DNA of 55,219 nt from a virus. The position numbers and the translations under genes are program-made. Every line of letters begins with the position of its first letter. Position 1 is the first letter of the stretch. The DNA is taken from positions 1 to 55,219 of the IMG/VR virus record IMGVR_UViG_3300027607_000117. One strand, written 5' to 3'. Below are positions 1-7,144 of this stretch, one piece after another. A model generated the notes under the pieces. That model worked only from the letters and a program-made list of their open reading frames with translations, was not told the origin of the DNA and made no database searches.

Positions 1-423
1 CTATCTGGACCTCAGTTGCCGAATTGTGTCGAGCACTATTACAGTTTTTTCCGCACCTTCTGGTGTCTGGTCCCAGATTCTCCGCACGGAGGCCTCCAAC
101 TTTGCCCATGACGCGTCAGACCTTGTGGCCTGTATTGTGACGGTCTCCGGGACAAAGGCCTCAATGAGGCGCTGCATCTCCGCAGCTGAGATGTAAACAA
201 GTCGGTTTTTGACAAAATCGTAGGCGGTCCCGCGATCTTCTTGATCGAACTGCTTAAGCCAGATTGCAAGGTTCTCGACGAAACGGGAGCCGGCGCGAAA
301 ATCGCTATACCCGTCATATTTCGTAGCGGCCATCAGGCGCAGCCAATTAAATTCGCGGGTCGCGACATCGGGGTCGTTCCAACCCATGATTTCAGAGATG
401 AGAGTGAGACCAATCTTATTCAT
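1..423 (-). CDS. Hypothetical protein, 140 aa, resembling the N-terminus of PRTase-CE-like proteins
   Basis: A complete reading frame with ATG start and TAG stop at bases 1-3. The segment around residues 54-85 (WLKQFDQEDRGTAYDF, then YISAAEM) recalls, from memory, the N-terminal helical region of phosphoribosyltransferase-like proteins of bacterial conflict systems. Those proteins are usually several hundred residues, so this may be a shortened relative; no PRTase catalytic loop is visible. It lies outside the attachment site and so is probably not part of the prophage. The assignment is weak and the gene could equally be an unrelated hypothetical. Bases 424-682 to its right show no gene I can support. 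Confidence 0.4.
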   Translation of the reverse strand: MNKIGLTLISEIMGWNDPDVATREFNWLRLMAATKYDGYSDFRAGSRFVENLAIWLKQFDQEDRGTAYDFVKNRLVYISAAEMQRLIEAFVPETVTIQATRSDASWAKLEASVRRIWDQTPEGAEKTVIVLDTIRQLRSR

Positions 424-682
424 TAACTGGCTTATCGATTTGTATCAATTGTGGCGCTGCAAAGTATGAATGTCTCGTGCGCACTAATACTACCATAGCG
501 ACTGTGCCAACATGGAGCCAGTTTGCGGTAGGGACTGTGAGCCTGCACCACTCGCATACCTCGGAGGGCCAGGTGTGTCACGGTTTGAAGAATTCGTCGG
601 CTAGGTGCACCGTCCCGAGGCGTCGCTTTCTGACGGTGGTTGCGCAGTGGATGCGCAACATAAAATGGGAAGAGCTAATTAG

Positions 683-728
683 TGGTGCCGCCGGGGTGAA
701 TTGAACACCCGACCCCACCCTTACCAAA
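683..728 (-). other. Attachment site: 3' half of a tRNA-Thr(GGU) gene
   Basis: Read on the minus strand, this stretch is the 3' part of a tRNA: anticodon loop TTGGTAA (anticodon GGT), anticodon-stem strand GGGTG, variable loop GGGTC, T arm GGGTG-TTCAATT-CACCC, acceptor strand CGGCGGC, discriminator A and encoded CCA. The bases that should supply the 5' half (729 onward) do not pair with it. Together with the integrase stop codon 21 bases away, this is a classic phage attachment core in which the prophage supplies a replacement 3' half at its other end, outside this window. Confidence 0.85.
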
Positions 729-749
729 GTCGGGTTTGATGCCGTGATA

Positions 750-1805
750 TCAACCACTTGCCTTCCTTCCCCGAGTTTTTCCCCGGCCATTCTGCGCCAC
801 TTCCAGCTTGCCGAGGAAGTCTTTAGCGCGCTCCGGCGCCTGAGCATAGCGCGCTGTCGACTTCTCGCTGAGCCAAGAACCGGCATCCTTGATATCTCGC
901 GAGTGTGCCCCGAGCTCGCGTAGCAGACTGCCAAACTCGTGCCTTGCCATGTGAGGTGTGAACGCGACTCCCAGCTTCTTGCAGAGCGGGCGCAGCCAGT
1001 CGTAGACCTGGTGCCGGTCGTTCCATGGAAACACCCTGCCATTGGGCCGATTGAGGGGCAAGCGATTGGCCAGGGCCTCGAACACGGCATCGTGCAAATG
1101 CAACCGCTGCCAAACCTTCGTCTTGTTGACCCAGAGGTCAACGGTCCGCTCGGGGAGATTGATCTTGTCCTCGCGCAGGCTGAGCGTTTCCGTGATGCGC
1201 CATCCCTGGCAGAACAGCACGAGGATGAGTAGCCATTGATCCGCCTCGGTGTTCTTCAGAAGCAGCTTCGCCGCCTCCCTATCGGGCCTGCGGATTTCCG
1301 GTTCCTTCTCCGGCAGCTTGCGGATCACCACGTAGTCCCGCAGCCGGTTTTCCGCGGCAAAGTGCAGGACCGAGGCCGCCGTCGTGTAGCCTTGCCGATT
1401 CTTGGTCTCGTTGGTGCAACCGGGCCACGCGGCGTTTGACGCTTCGGCAACATGCAGCGGCAGCACGTCCCCGATCGCCAGGTCCCCGAAGTAGCAATTC
1501 TCGGACTTCACCCAAGCGCCCGTCAGCCGTTTGATATAGCGCTGATCGTTCGCCGAGATCCCGCGCGCTTCGGCGTAGCTGTCCGCTACTTCGCCCCAGG
1601 TTTTCACCGCTTTCGGCCTCTCAGGCTGACCACTTTCCCGGATTTCCCGTTCGAAGGTCCGAACAGCCTGTCTAGCAGTTCGCGCGTTTGTCGCCGGGCG
1701 TCCTTCAGCGTCCCTGCAGACGAACTCGTATTGCTTTCCCCCGACCGACCCCTTGGCGACGTAATACCTGTTCCCCTTCCGTGTGCCCGGCGGGTAGATG
1801 CGCAT
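750..1805 (-). CDS. int: Tyrosine-type site-specific integrase, 351 aa
   Basis: Catalyses integration and excision at the adjacent tRNA attachment core. The C-terminal catalytic domain shows Arg203 (in GWRITETLSL), a beta-strand lysine at 228 or 230, His285 and Arg288 (HMARH), Trp311 in the usual His/Trp position and the nucleophile Tyr320 (ARYAQ). Residues about 65-160 fit the core-binding domain and residues 1-60 an arm-binding domain. The ATG at 1803-1805 follows a GGGAGG ribosome site at good spacing. The upstream excisionase-like gene overlaps it by about 200 bases in another frame, which suggests coupled expression. Confidence 0.95.
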   Translation of the reverse strand: MRIYPPGTRKGNRYYVAKGSVGGKQYEFVCRDAEGRPATNARTARQAVRTFEREIRESGQPERPKAVKTWGEVADSYAEARGISANDQRYIKRLTGAWVKSENCYFGDLAIGDVLPLHVAEASNAAWPGCTNETKNRQGYTTAASVLHFAAENRLRDYVVIRKLPEKEPEIRRPDREAAKLLLKNTEADQWLLILVLFCQGWRITETLSLREDKINLPERTVDLWVNKTKVWQRLHLHDAVFEALANRLPLNRPNGRVFPWNDRHQVYDWLRPLCKKLGVAFTPHMARHEFGSLLRELGAHSRDIKDAGSWLSEKSTARYAQAPERAKDFLGKLEVAQNGRGKTRGRKASG

Positions 1806-1984
1806 ACCAGAGCCTCCCTAATCTTGCTCGCCTGCTGGTCAGTGAAGAACAGCTTACCGTTTCCTTTGCCCTTGCTGTAGCCCAGATCTTTCAGCACCCG
1901 GCGCAACGTCCGGTCGCTCACAGGCACGCTCGCCAGCAGTTCCTTGAACGTGATGAGACGGGGCAGGGGAGCGGGGCCGGTCAT
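1604..1984 (-). CDS. Excisionase-like HTH protein, 126 aa, overlapping int
   Basis: Residues 10-60 (ITFKELLASVPVSDRTLRRV and following) look like a small helix-turn-helix or winged-helix DNA-binding domain, followed by a Ser/Gly/Arg-rich tail. Position directly upstream of the integrase suggests a recombination directionality factor. The last 200 bases are shared with the integrase N-terminus in another frame. I recall alphaproteobacterial phages with a similar HTH-plus-low-complexity protein overlapping int, so I favour the full-length call, but the tail could be out-of-frame noise if translation ends earlier in relatives. The gene begins 5 bases after the stop of the upstream gene. Confidence 0.65.
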   Translation of the reverse strand: MTGPAPLPRLITFKELLASVPVSDRTLRRVLKDLGYSKGKGNGKLFFTDQQASKIREALVCASTRRAHGRGTGITSPRGRSGESNTSSSAGTLKDARRQTRELLDRLFGPSNGKSGKVVSLRGRKR

Positions 1985-1988
1985 GGGC

Positions 1989-2579
1989 TTAGTTGCGGTA
2001 CTGCGCGTTGACGAAAATGTTCAGCCGCCGCTCGAGGTCCGCCACCAATTCCTTGAGATCCTTGACCTCGCTCTGGAAGGCAGCAACCTCGCTTGGCGGC
2101 TTGATATCGCCATACGCCTGGCGCCTGAGCGTGCGGATGACGTCCACCGCGATGCCCGTCTCGTCCGAAATCTTCTGGTCCGAGTAGCCGTTCAGGTAGC
2201 GGCCTACCTCTTCCCGGAAGTGCTCGTCCAGCAGGGAATAGATCTGCCGCTGTTGGCGCGGATTGGGAAGATGCCCCACAGGCTGCGCGCTCGCCTTGGC
2301 TGTCGGCATTTTGGTGATCTTGCTCATGGGGTCGTTCACCTCCTTCGGCTTGTTGCGGCAATGCGGGCAGACAACCTTCTTCCGCCCAAGCTTCACGTCC
2401 CAGCCGTGCGCCTTGAACTTCTGGGCCAAGGCTTCGGGCGGCAGGGATTTCGTCTGTGTGAGGGTCTCTTGCCGGTCGCAGATCGAGCACAGGAGCGTGG
2501 CGACACTGCGCGTCACGCCGCCCGGCTGGACGGTCCCGGAATAGGTGATCGGGGCGGCTTTGCTGCGGGCGACGGTCAT
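1989..2579 (-). CDS. Zinc-binding HTH protein, 196 aa, unknown role
   Basis: Not recognised as a named family. The N-terminal half has two CxxC pairs (CSIC and CPHC) about 40 residues apart, enough for a zinc ribbon. Residues about 120-165 (GYSDQKISDETGIAVDVIRT) resemble a helix-turn-helix, and the C-terminus (about 168-190) is a short coiled coil. The start chosen, ATG at 2577-2579, overlaps the stop of the preceding tiny gene as ATGA. Position between replication genes and int/xis suggests a DNA-binding regulatory or replication-accessory role; that is inference. Confidence 0.75.
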   Translation of the reverse strand: MTVARSKAAPITYSGTVQPGGVTRSVATLLCSICDRQETLTQTKSLPPEALAQKFKAHGWDVKLGRKKVVCPHCRNKPKEVNDPMSKITKMPTAKASAQPVGHLPNPRQQRQIYSLLDEHFREEVGRYLNGYSDQKISDETGIAVDVIRTLRRQAYGDIKPPSEVAAFQSEVKDLKELVADLERRLNIFVNAQYRN

Positions 2580-2686
2580 GCTGCGGCCTCCCGCTTCTTG
2601 CGCGCGTCGAAGTAGCGCTGCCTGAGCTCCCGCCACTCCGGGTCCTTGCCGAAAGCGGCCCGGTTGGGATTAGTGGGGGTCCTCAT
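2576..2686 (-). CDS. Small protein, 36 aa
   Basis: A short charged protein (starts MRTPTNPNRAAFGKDPEW, ends KKREAAA). Its ATG overlaps the stop of the primase-helicase (ATGA at 2683-2686) and its own stop overlaps the start of the next gene in the same way, so it forms a seamless coupled link between two real genes. That arrangement is the main support; no function can be given. Confidence 0.55.
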   Translation of the reverse strand: MRTPTNPNRAAFGKDPEWRELRQRYFDARKKREAAA

Positions 2687-4110
2687 GGCCGATGTCCTTC
2701 CGGGAAGTCGTCCGGCCCCCGATAGCGGTTGCAGCCTGAGTCGAACCACAGCTTGACCGTTCCTGGCCGACCGATCGAATTCCAGTAGCGCGACTTCTGC
2801 ACCCGGATTTCGGTGTTGGTTCCTTTGAAATTCCCGTCCCGGTCGACGTCGCGCCACACGGCGATGCAGACGTCAGGCTTGTTGTACCAGTGAGCACTGC
2901 CCGAGATATCGTAGGGCGTCGGACACTTGAGGCGCGATCCAGGGTGGGGCTTGGACGGGTGAGCGACGACGATCAGCGCGATTTGCAGGCGCTTTGCCAG
3001 GTATTTCAGTTCCTTGATCGCCTTGCCTGTGTACTCGGTTTCGCTTTCGTGCCGGTCGCGGTCGTGGTCAAGTTCGTTCCAGGGATCCACGACGACGAGC
3101 TTTGCGCCGTAGCGCACTGCCGCGGTTTCGATCCGCTCCAGCACGTAGTCGAGGGTCACGAGCTGGTCCTCATGCGCGGTGATGAAGACGAAAAACCAAT
3201 CGATCCAATCGTCCGCTTCGCTGGCCAAACGCTGGAACAGCGCGCAGTCTTCGGGCGCCTGGGTCCGCCAGACACGCAAGGCGGTGCGGTGCTCAGTCTG
3301 CGGCGGCTGCTCGAAGGACGCGATGGCGACCGTCCAGCCGTATTTCTCGACCACGCGGCAAACGACATCGTTGAGGAAGGTCGACTTGCCGTGGCCGGGG
3401 ATGCCGTACACGACGATGAAATCGCCGAGCCGGATGTTCCAATGCGGGTCGAGTTCCTGGATGCCGGTCGAATAGGCCCGCGTTGCCGGCAGGGGCGGCA
3501 GGTCGGAGAGCTTGCCGATTCCCTTGATTTCGTAGGGCTTGGGATTGTTGAGCAGCGTGGTGACGCCGCCCGCCCCGCTGGTCTGCAGGACCTCGTTCAG
3601 GTCCTTGCAGTTCGCCGGGTACTCGACCCAGTAGCAGCGCGAGCGCCCGATGGCGTTGGCGATCCGGTGGGCTGCCCGCACGCCCGGTTCGTCGTCGTCG
3701 AGTGCCAGGATGACACGCTCGCACTGCCGCAAGGCCCCGCGTTCCCGCTCCAGCCAGGGCCAGGAGCCTTGGTTGTCCGAGTTGTCGCCGCCATTGGGAA
3801 CCGATAGCGTGCGCGGAAAGCCGCATTGGATGGCCGCGAGCGCATCGAACTCGCCTTCGGTCACGATGACCGGCGCGTTCTTCAAGCTCGGATCATAGAG
3901 CGCGTCCACGTTCCACAGGCAGAGCTCCGCGCCTTCGCGCATCGAGAACCGCTTTTCCGAGAGGTTGCGGTACTTGGTGTTGACCTCGTTTCCCTCGCGC
4001 CGATAGGGGATGGCCAGACGGTCACCGGTAACGCCCCATCCAAGACTGCTGGCGATTTCGGGATCGAGACCGCGGCCCTCCAGAAACGTGATCGCCGCTT
4101 CGTTCAGCAT
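2683..4110 (-). CDS. Primase-helicase (T7 gp4 / Twinkle-like), TOPRIM plus RecA-type helicase, 475 aa
   Basis: Unwinds DNA and primes lagging strands at the phage replication fork. Residues about 80-150 form a TOPRIM domain with Glu85 (VTEGEFDALA) and the acidic cluster Asp138-140 (ALDDDEPG). From about 205 there is a DnaB-family RecA core with Walker A at 236-244 (GIPGHGKST) and Walker B ending at Asp342 (KLVVVDPWNE). The zinc-binding domain that normally precedes TOPRIM is encoded by the overlapping upstream gene in another frame. The ATG at 4108-4110 has an AAGGAG ribosome site six bases upstream, so independent initiation is plausible. Confidence 0.93.
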   Translation of the reverse strand: MLNEAAITFLEGRGLDPEIASSLGWGVTGDRLAIPYRREGNEVNTKYRNLSEKRFSMREGAELCLWNVDALYDPSLKNAPVIVTEGEFDALAAIQCGFPRTLSVPNGGDNSDNQGSWPWLERERGALRQCERVILALDDDEPGVRAAHRIANAIGRSRCYWVEYPANCKDLNEVLQTSGAGGVTTLLNNPKPYEIKGIGKLSDLPPLPATRAYSTGIQELDPHWNIRLGDFIVVYGIPGHGKSTFLNDVVCRVVEKYGWTVAIASFEQPPQTEHRTALRVWRTQAPEDCALFQRLASEADDWIDWFFVFITAHEDQLVTLDYVLERIETAAVRYGAKLVVVDPWNELDHDRDRHESETEYTGKAIKELKYLAKRLQIALIVVAHPSKPHPGSRLKCPTPYDISGSAHWYNKPDVCIAVWRDVDRDGNFKGTNTEIRVQKSRYWNSIGRPGTVKLWFDSGCNRYRGPDDFPEGHRP

Positions 4111-4309
4111 GGCGCTCTCCTTGCCCGCCCTTCCAGCCGCAGTTGTGGCAGCGCCAGAGGACCGCGTCGTGCGTGATGGTCACCGAAAGGCAGGGGTCTC
4201 GTTTGTGTTTGCGGGTGTGCGAGCATTGCGGACAGGTGGTCTTCTGGTTGCCGGGACTGGTGCGCTTCAAGTGGATGCCGAGGTCATGGAGGATCTTCGG
4301 GACGTTCAC
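4022..4309 (-). CDS. Primase zinc-binding domain protein, 95 aa (separate gene or frameshift partner)
   Basis: Residues 26-60 contain a CPQC and a CHNC pair separated by about 26 residues, ending CHNCGWKGG, the hallmark of the zinc-binding domain that recognises primase template sites in T7 gp4-type proteins. In related phages this domain is the N-terminus of the primase-helicase. Here it ends in a different frame from the helicase and overlaps it by 89 bases; the roughly 30 residues after WKGG look like tail read in the wrong frame. Start is GTG at 4307-4309, preceded by a strong AGGAGG. Either a stand-alone domain acting in trans or the 5' part of a frameshifted fusion. Confidence 0.8.
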   Translation of the reverse strand: MNVPKILHDLGIHLKRTSPGNQKTTCPQCSHTRKHKRDPCLSVTITHDAVLWRCHNCGWKGGQGERHAERSGDHVSGGPRSRSRNRQQSWMGRYR

Positions 4310-5051
4310 GCTCCACCTCCTTCAGCCGATTCGCCAGATATCCGTAGACATTGCCGGGCCGGTCGCGCACGGCGCTGTCGATCTGCTCCAGGATGTCGGC
4401 GGCAAGAAACTCCTTGAGCAGGCCGCCGATCATGCCGCGCGCCTTCTTGGGCTCGATGTCGAAGTTGTCGCAGAGCGCCGTCAATCCACCACCCCAAAGC
4501 TCGTCGAGTTGGGCTTGCGCGGGACCTGATTTTTGAGGCGCGTGATTCTTATTATCAGGCTTACTCTCTGGCTCTGGCTCTGGCTCTGGCTCTTTGGTTT
4601 CGATAGGGTTTGGGTAACGGTTCGGGTAACCGTTTGGAAACCGTTCGCGTAACCGTTCGGCTAACGGTTTGGGGAACCGTTCGAAATCGGCTAAAAACTG
4701 CGATAAAACGCGGCAGCGCGGCAGAAGTGCGATTGCTTTCATAGCCGCCTTTGCAACGTTTGGGTTCTCGATTGTGTTGTGCCCCCACCAGCCGCGCACC
4801 CAGGTCAAAAAAGTGGTTTCATCGCGCTCGATGAAACCCTTCGACAACAGTTCCGAAACGGTTTGGGTAACGGTTTCGAAACTGTTTCCGAGGTCCGACA
4901 TGATGTAGCCGTCTGGGAGAACGAAACACCCCACCGCGTTGCCATGCGGACAGGTCAGAATGTAGAGCCAAAGCATCTGTGCTTTCGGACTGAGGCTTTT
5001 GAATTTCCGGTTCTGCCAGATGGTGGTTTCTATCCGTCCGAACTCGCGCAT
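4284..5051 (-). CDS. Replication initiator-like protein, 255 aa, with iteron-like repeats inside the gene
   Basis: Residues 1-95 (MREFGRIETTIWQNRKFKSL onward) resemble the winged-helix N-terminus of phage replication initiator proteins; a Pro/Glu repeat (EPEPEPEPES, about 165-175) links to a C-terminal helical domain that might load helicase. It lies immediately upstream of primase-helicase genes, as phage O-type initiators do. Bases 4606-4684 and 4853-4888 within the gene carry repeated GGTAACSGTT-like motifs, an arrangement similar to lambda, where the origin is inside O. The start at 5049-5051 overlaps the upstream stop as ATGA; a longer frame upstream runs through non-coding-like sequence and was not used. 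Confidence 0.75.
   Translation of the reverse strand: MREFGRIETTIWQNRKFKSLSPKAQMLWLYILTCPHGNAVGCFVLPDGYIMSDLGNSFETVTQTVSELLSKGFIERDETTFLTWVRGWWGHNTIENPNVAKAAMKAIALLPRCRVLSQFLADFERFPKPLAERLRERFPNGYPNRYPNPIETKEPEPEPEPESKPDNKNHAPQKSGPAQAQLDELWGGGLTALCDNFDIEPKKARGMIGGLLKEFLAADILEQIDSAVRDRPGNVYGYLANRLKEVERERPEDPP
4566..4592. repeat. Hexanucleotide tandem repeat coding a Glu-Pro linker
   Basis: Four and a half copies of TCTGGC in tandem (read on the plus strand) encode the EPEPEPEPE linker of the initiator-like protein. Such arrays can change length by slippage without changing frame because the unit is two codons. Confidence 0.7.
4606..4684. repeat. Iteron-like repeat cluster, candidate replication origin
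   Basis: About eight short related motifs lie in both orientations in 80 bases: GGTTTGGGTAACGGTT, CGGGTAACCGTT, GGAAACCGTT, CGCGTAACCGTT, CGGCTAACGGTT, GGGGAACCGTT. The shared core is approximately GTAACSGTTYG. A further copy, GGTTTGGGTAACGGTT within a GAAAC...GTTTC inverted repeat, is at 4853-4888. They sit inside the initiator-like gene, so they could be its own binding sites. An alternative is simple repetition of Arg/Pro/Asn codons in a low-complexity stretch. Confidence 0.5.
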
Positions 5052-5287
5052 CACGCCCCCCTCAAGCCGAGCGTTTCGATTAGTCCTTCGGCCTGTTCCG
5101 GCGTGACGACGCCCGCCTGAGCAGCACGGACTATGGTCCGTTTCTGCCATCGCGGTGACTGTCCAACGCAGATCGTCACCATGAACTCCAGGCGCGCGCG
5201 GCGGCGCTCCAGCAGCGCTGTCGGCGCTCTCAAAGTCGTCGTTGTTTTTGCCCGCGAGAGATTGTCCAAGGGGTGGGCCTCGCTCAT
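5051..5287 (-). CDS. Hypothetical protein, 78 aa
   Basis: Unrecognised. It overlaps the initiator-like gene start by ATGA and so is probably the first gene of the leftward replication operon. The C-terminal half (TPEQAEGLIETLGLRGA) is predicted helical. The N-terminal 30 residues look less natural, so the true start could be the Met at residue 36. The ribosome site upstream of the chosen ATG is weak. Confidence 0.5.
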   Translation of the reverse strand: MSEAHPLDNLSRAKTTTTLRAPTALLERRRARLEFMVTICVGQSPRWQKRTIVRAAQAGVVTPEQAEGLIETLGLRGA

Positions 5288-5326
5288 TCTGCGGCGACGT
5301 CGGCAAAGAGGCCGGCGTCCTCGGCG

Positions 5327-5354
5327 TTTGGTCTGGCCAGAACTGTGATATACT
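5327..5354 (+). promoter_or_regulatory. Candidate sigma70-type promoter for the homing endonuclease
   Basis: TTTGGT at 5327-5332, a 16-base spacer and TATACT at 5349-5354. A start about seven bases after the -10 box falls at 5361, next to the ATG at 5362, and no ribosome site precedes that ATG, so the message may be leaderless. Based on motif match only. Confidence 0.4.
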
Positions 5355-5361
5355 GACGGCC

Positions 5362-5904
5362 ATGGCTTCTGATATTGAGTGGGCTTGGCTCGCTGGTTTC
5401 GTTGAAGGCGAAGGTACGTTTCAGGCGGTCGCAGAGCGGCGAGTCCATATATACCCGCAACTGGCAGCGACTAGTGTCGACAAGCCCTTGCTGATCCGAT
5501 GTCAGCAAATCGCTGGCGGGAATGTATGGGGGCCGTTTGGCCGCGGACACATCAACAATTCGAAATGGCGTCCTGCCTTTCGATGGCAGGTTCGAAGCAG
5601 CACTTTGGAAACGGCGATTGCCTGCATGCTTCCGCACCTCATCACGAAAAGAGAGCAGGCCGAGATATGCTTGTTGATGCGACGTTCTACCATATTGGGC
5701 TCGGTGAAAGGTCACTTCGGTCGACCGGTCTTGACTGAGGAATTCAAGCATTGGCGCCTCCAGCTCCGCCTTGCGGTAATGGCGCTGAATCGTCGCGGCA
5801 CTCGCCCGCTTTCTCTGGTGGAGCAGGCTGCTGTTGACTTTGCCCGTCAGGCGCTAGCGCAACCTGAGAAAACATTCCCGCATCCGTTTCAATTCGTTGC
5901 TTAG
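5362..5904 (+). CDS. LAGLIDADG-family homing endonuclease, 180 aa
   Basis: A site-specific double-strand DNA endonuclease that spreads its own gene by homing. The single LAGLIDADG motif is at residues 10-18 (LAGFVEGEG) directly after IEWAW, as in free-standing single-motif members that act as homodimers; the two acidic residues of the motif are present. Further conserved-looking features are the WRPAFRWQV strand and a C-terminal helical region. It runs against all neighbouring genes, and its last 160 bases overlap the 3' end of the methyltransferase gene convergently. No intron or intein is seen around it, so it appears free-standing. Start chosen at MASDIEW; upstream residues are not protein-like. 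Confidence 0.88.
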   Translation: MASDIEWAWLAGFVEGEGTFQAVAERRVHIYPQLAATSVDKPLLIRCQQIAGGNVWGPFGRGHINNSKWRPAFRWQVRSSTLETAIACMLPHLITKREQAEICLLMRRSTILGSVKGHFGRPVLTEEFKHWRLQLRLAVMALNRRGTRPLSLVEQAAVDFARQALAQPEKTFPHPFQFVA

Positions 5905-7144
5905 CCATTCGAGCATATGATTCATTTAGCTCGATCAGGATGGCGTTGCGGCCCAACCGATCGGCGACAAGCCCGACGGTCCCCGCACCGCCGAAGGGAT
6001 CTAGGACTGTGCCGCCTTCCGGGCAGCCCGCCTTGATGCAGGGTTCCACCAATGCCGGAGGGAAGGTGGCGAAGTGTGCCTCGGAAAAAGGCGCGGTCGC
6101 GACAGTCCAAACGTTGCGCAGGTTGCGGCCCTGATCGCGTGGGAAGTCATCCAAGGTGGCGTGATTGCTGTCGTACTTCAGGTGGCGTGGCGGGTTGCCG
6201 CGCTTGCGCTGGTCCTTGTTGTGCTCGATCGCCGTGTGCTTGCCGTCTCCGGTTGGGCAACCGGAGACGGGCTTTCTCATGTGGTCAAATGACTTGGCTA
6301 TTGTTTGGTTGCCTGGCCCGCCATCGGCCCACTTGTGATCGTCACTGCGCCCCCTAGCGTAGCGCGCGTGCGTATCTGGGGAAGCTGACACCTTCACCGC
6401 TTCGTGGTCGTAGTAGTAGTCAAAACCCTGCCAACGGTTCCGTTCCTTCCCGTTGACCGTGACCTTTTCAGAGAGATCGGGGCTATAGGACCATTCCAGG
6501 GTGTCGCGCGCGCGCCATAGTTGGGTGCGTCCGGATTTCGCAAGCAAGAAAATATGCTCATGGGCGTTGGTAGGCCGATCCTTGATGCTCTCCGGCATCG
6601 GGTTGGGCTTCACCCAAATGATGTCTGAGCGGATCCACCAGCCGTCGGCCTGCAGCGCCAAAGCGACGCGCGCCGGCATCATGGCGAGGTCCTTGGGCTT
6701 CAGCGATCCGCCTGAGACAATCCTGCCCCCCGGCGTCGCCTTGCTGTTGTGCCTGTTGTTGCCCCGAAAGCCGCCGCCCCTGGATCCGCCTTGAGGGTCA
6801 TAAACAGCGCCGACAGTCGAGAAGGGCTTGTCGCGGAAGGTGCGGTCATCCCCGCCGGCCGCCTTGGTGTCCTTCGCGCTGCGGCCGTTCGGGCTGGTCG
6901 CGTAGCAGTCGCCGTAGTTCAGCCAGACCGTGCCGTCCTTGCGCAGCACGCGGCGCACTTCGCGGAAAACCTCCACCAGCCTGTCGATGTGCTCGCCCAG
7001 CGTTGGCTCAAGACCGAGCTGCCCGTCGACGCCGTAGCAGCGTAGCCCCCAGTATGGCGGCGAGGTGATCACGCAATGGACGGACTCGTCCGGCATGTTG
7101 CGCAGATGCTCCAGGCAGTCGCCGATGCGGATCTCGACTGTCAA
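5744..7144 (-). CDS. Site-specific DNA methyltransferase (amino-methylating, beta class), 466 aa
   Basis: Transfers methyl groups to exocyclic amines of A or C, probably protecting phage DNA from host restriction. Motif IV is near residues 27-33 (TSPPYWG) and the AdoMet-binding motif I near 390 (DPFGGAGTVG), i.e. the IV-before-I order of beta-class enzymes; the SPPY form fits N4-cytosine or N6-adenine enzymes. No restriction endonuclease is adjacent, so it is an orphan methylase. Start is TTG (7142-7144), overlapping the stop of the small upstream gene as TTGA. The last 50 residues (Gln/Pro/Gly-rich) overlap the convergent homing endonuclease gene and lie outside the catalytic fold. Confidence 0.92.
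   Translation of the reverse strand: MTVEIRIGDCLEHLRNMPDESVHCVITSPPYWGLRCYGVDGQLGLEPTLGEHIDRLVEVFREVRRVLRKDGTVWLNYGDCYATSPNGRSAKDTKAAGGDDRTFRDKPFSTVGAVYDPQGGSRGGGFRGNNRHNSKATPGGRIVSGGSLKPKDLAMMPARVALALQADGWWIRSDIIWVKPNPMPESIKDRPTNAHEHIFLLAKSGRTQLWRARDTLEWSYSPDLSEKVTVNGKERNRWQGFDYYYDHEAVKVSASPDTHARYARGRSDDHKWADGGPGNQTIAKSFDHMRKPVSGCPTGDGKHTAIEHNKDQRKRGNPPRHLKYDSNHATLDDFPRDQGRNLRNVWTVATAPFSEAHFATFPPALVEPCIKAGCPEGGTVLDPFGGAGTVGLVADRLGRNAILIELNESYARMAKQRIETDAGMFSQVALAPDGQSQQQPAPPEKAGECRDDSAPLPQGGAGGANA

Noticed and set aside
4566-4888. CRISPR-like array
   Set aside because: Repeats are short, directly abutting and in both orientations, with no unique spacers of constant length.
5052-5363. N-terminal extension of the replication initiator-like protein
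   Set aside because: The first 104 residues overlap the 78-aa gene and have low-complexity, non-protein-like composition; the internal Met has an ATGA overlap typical of this operon.
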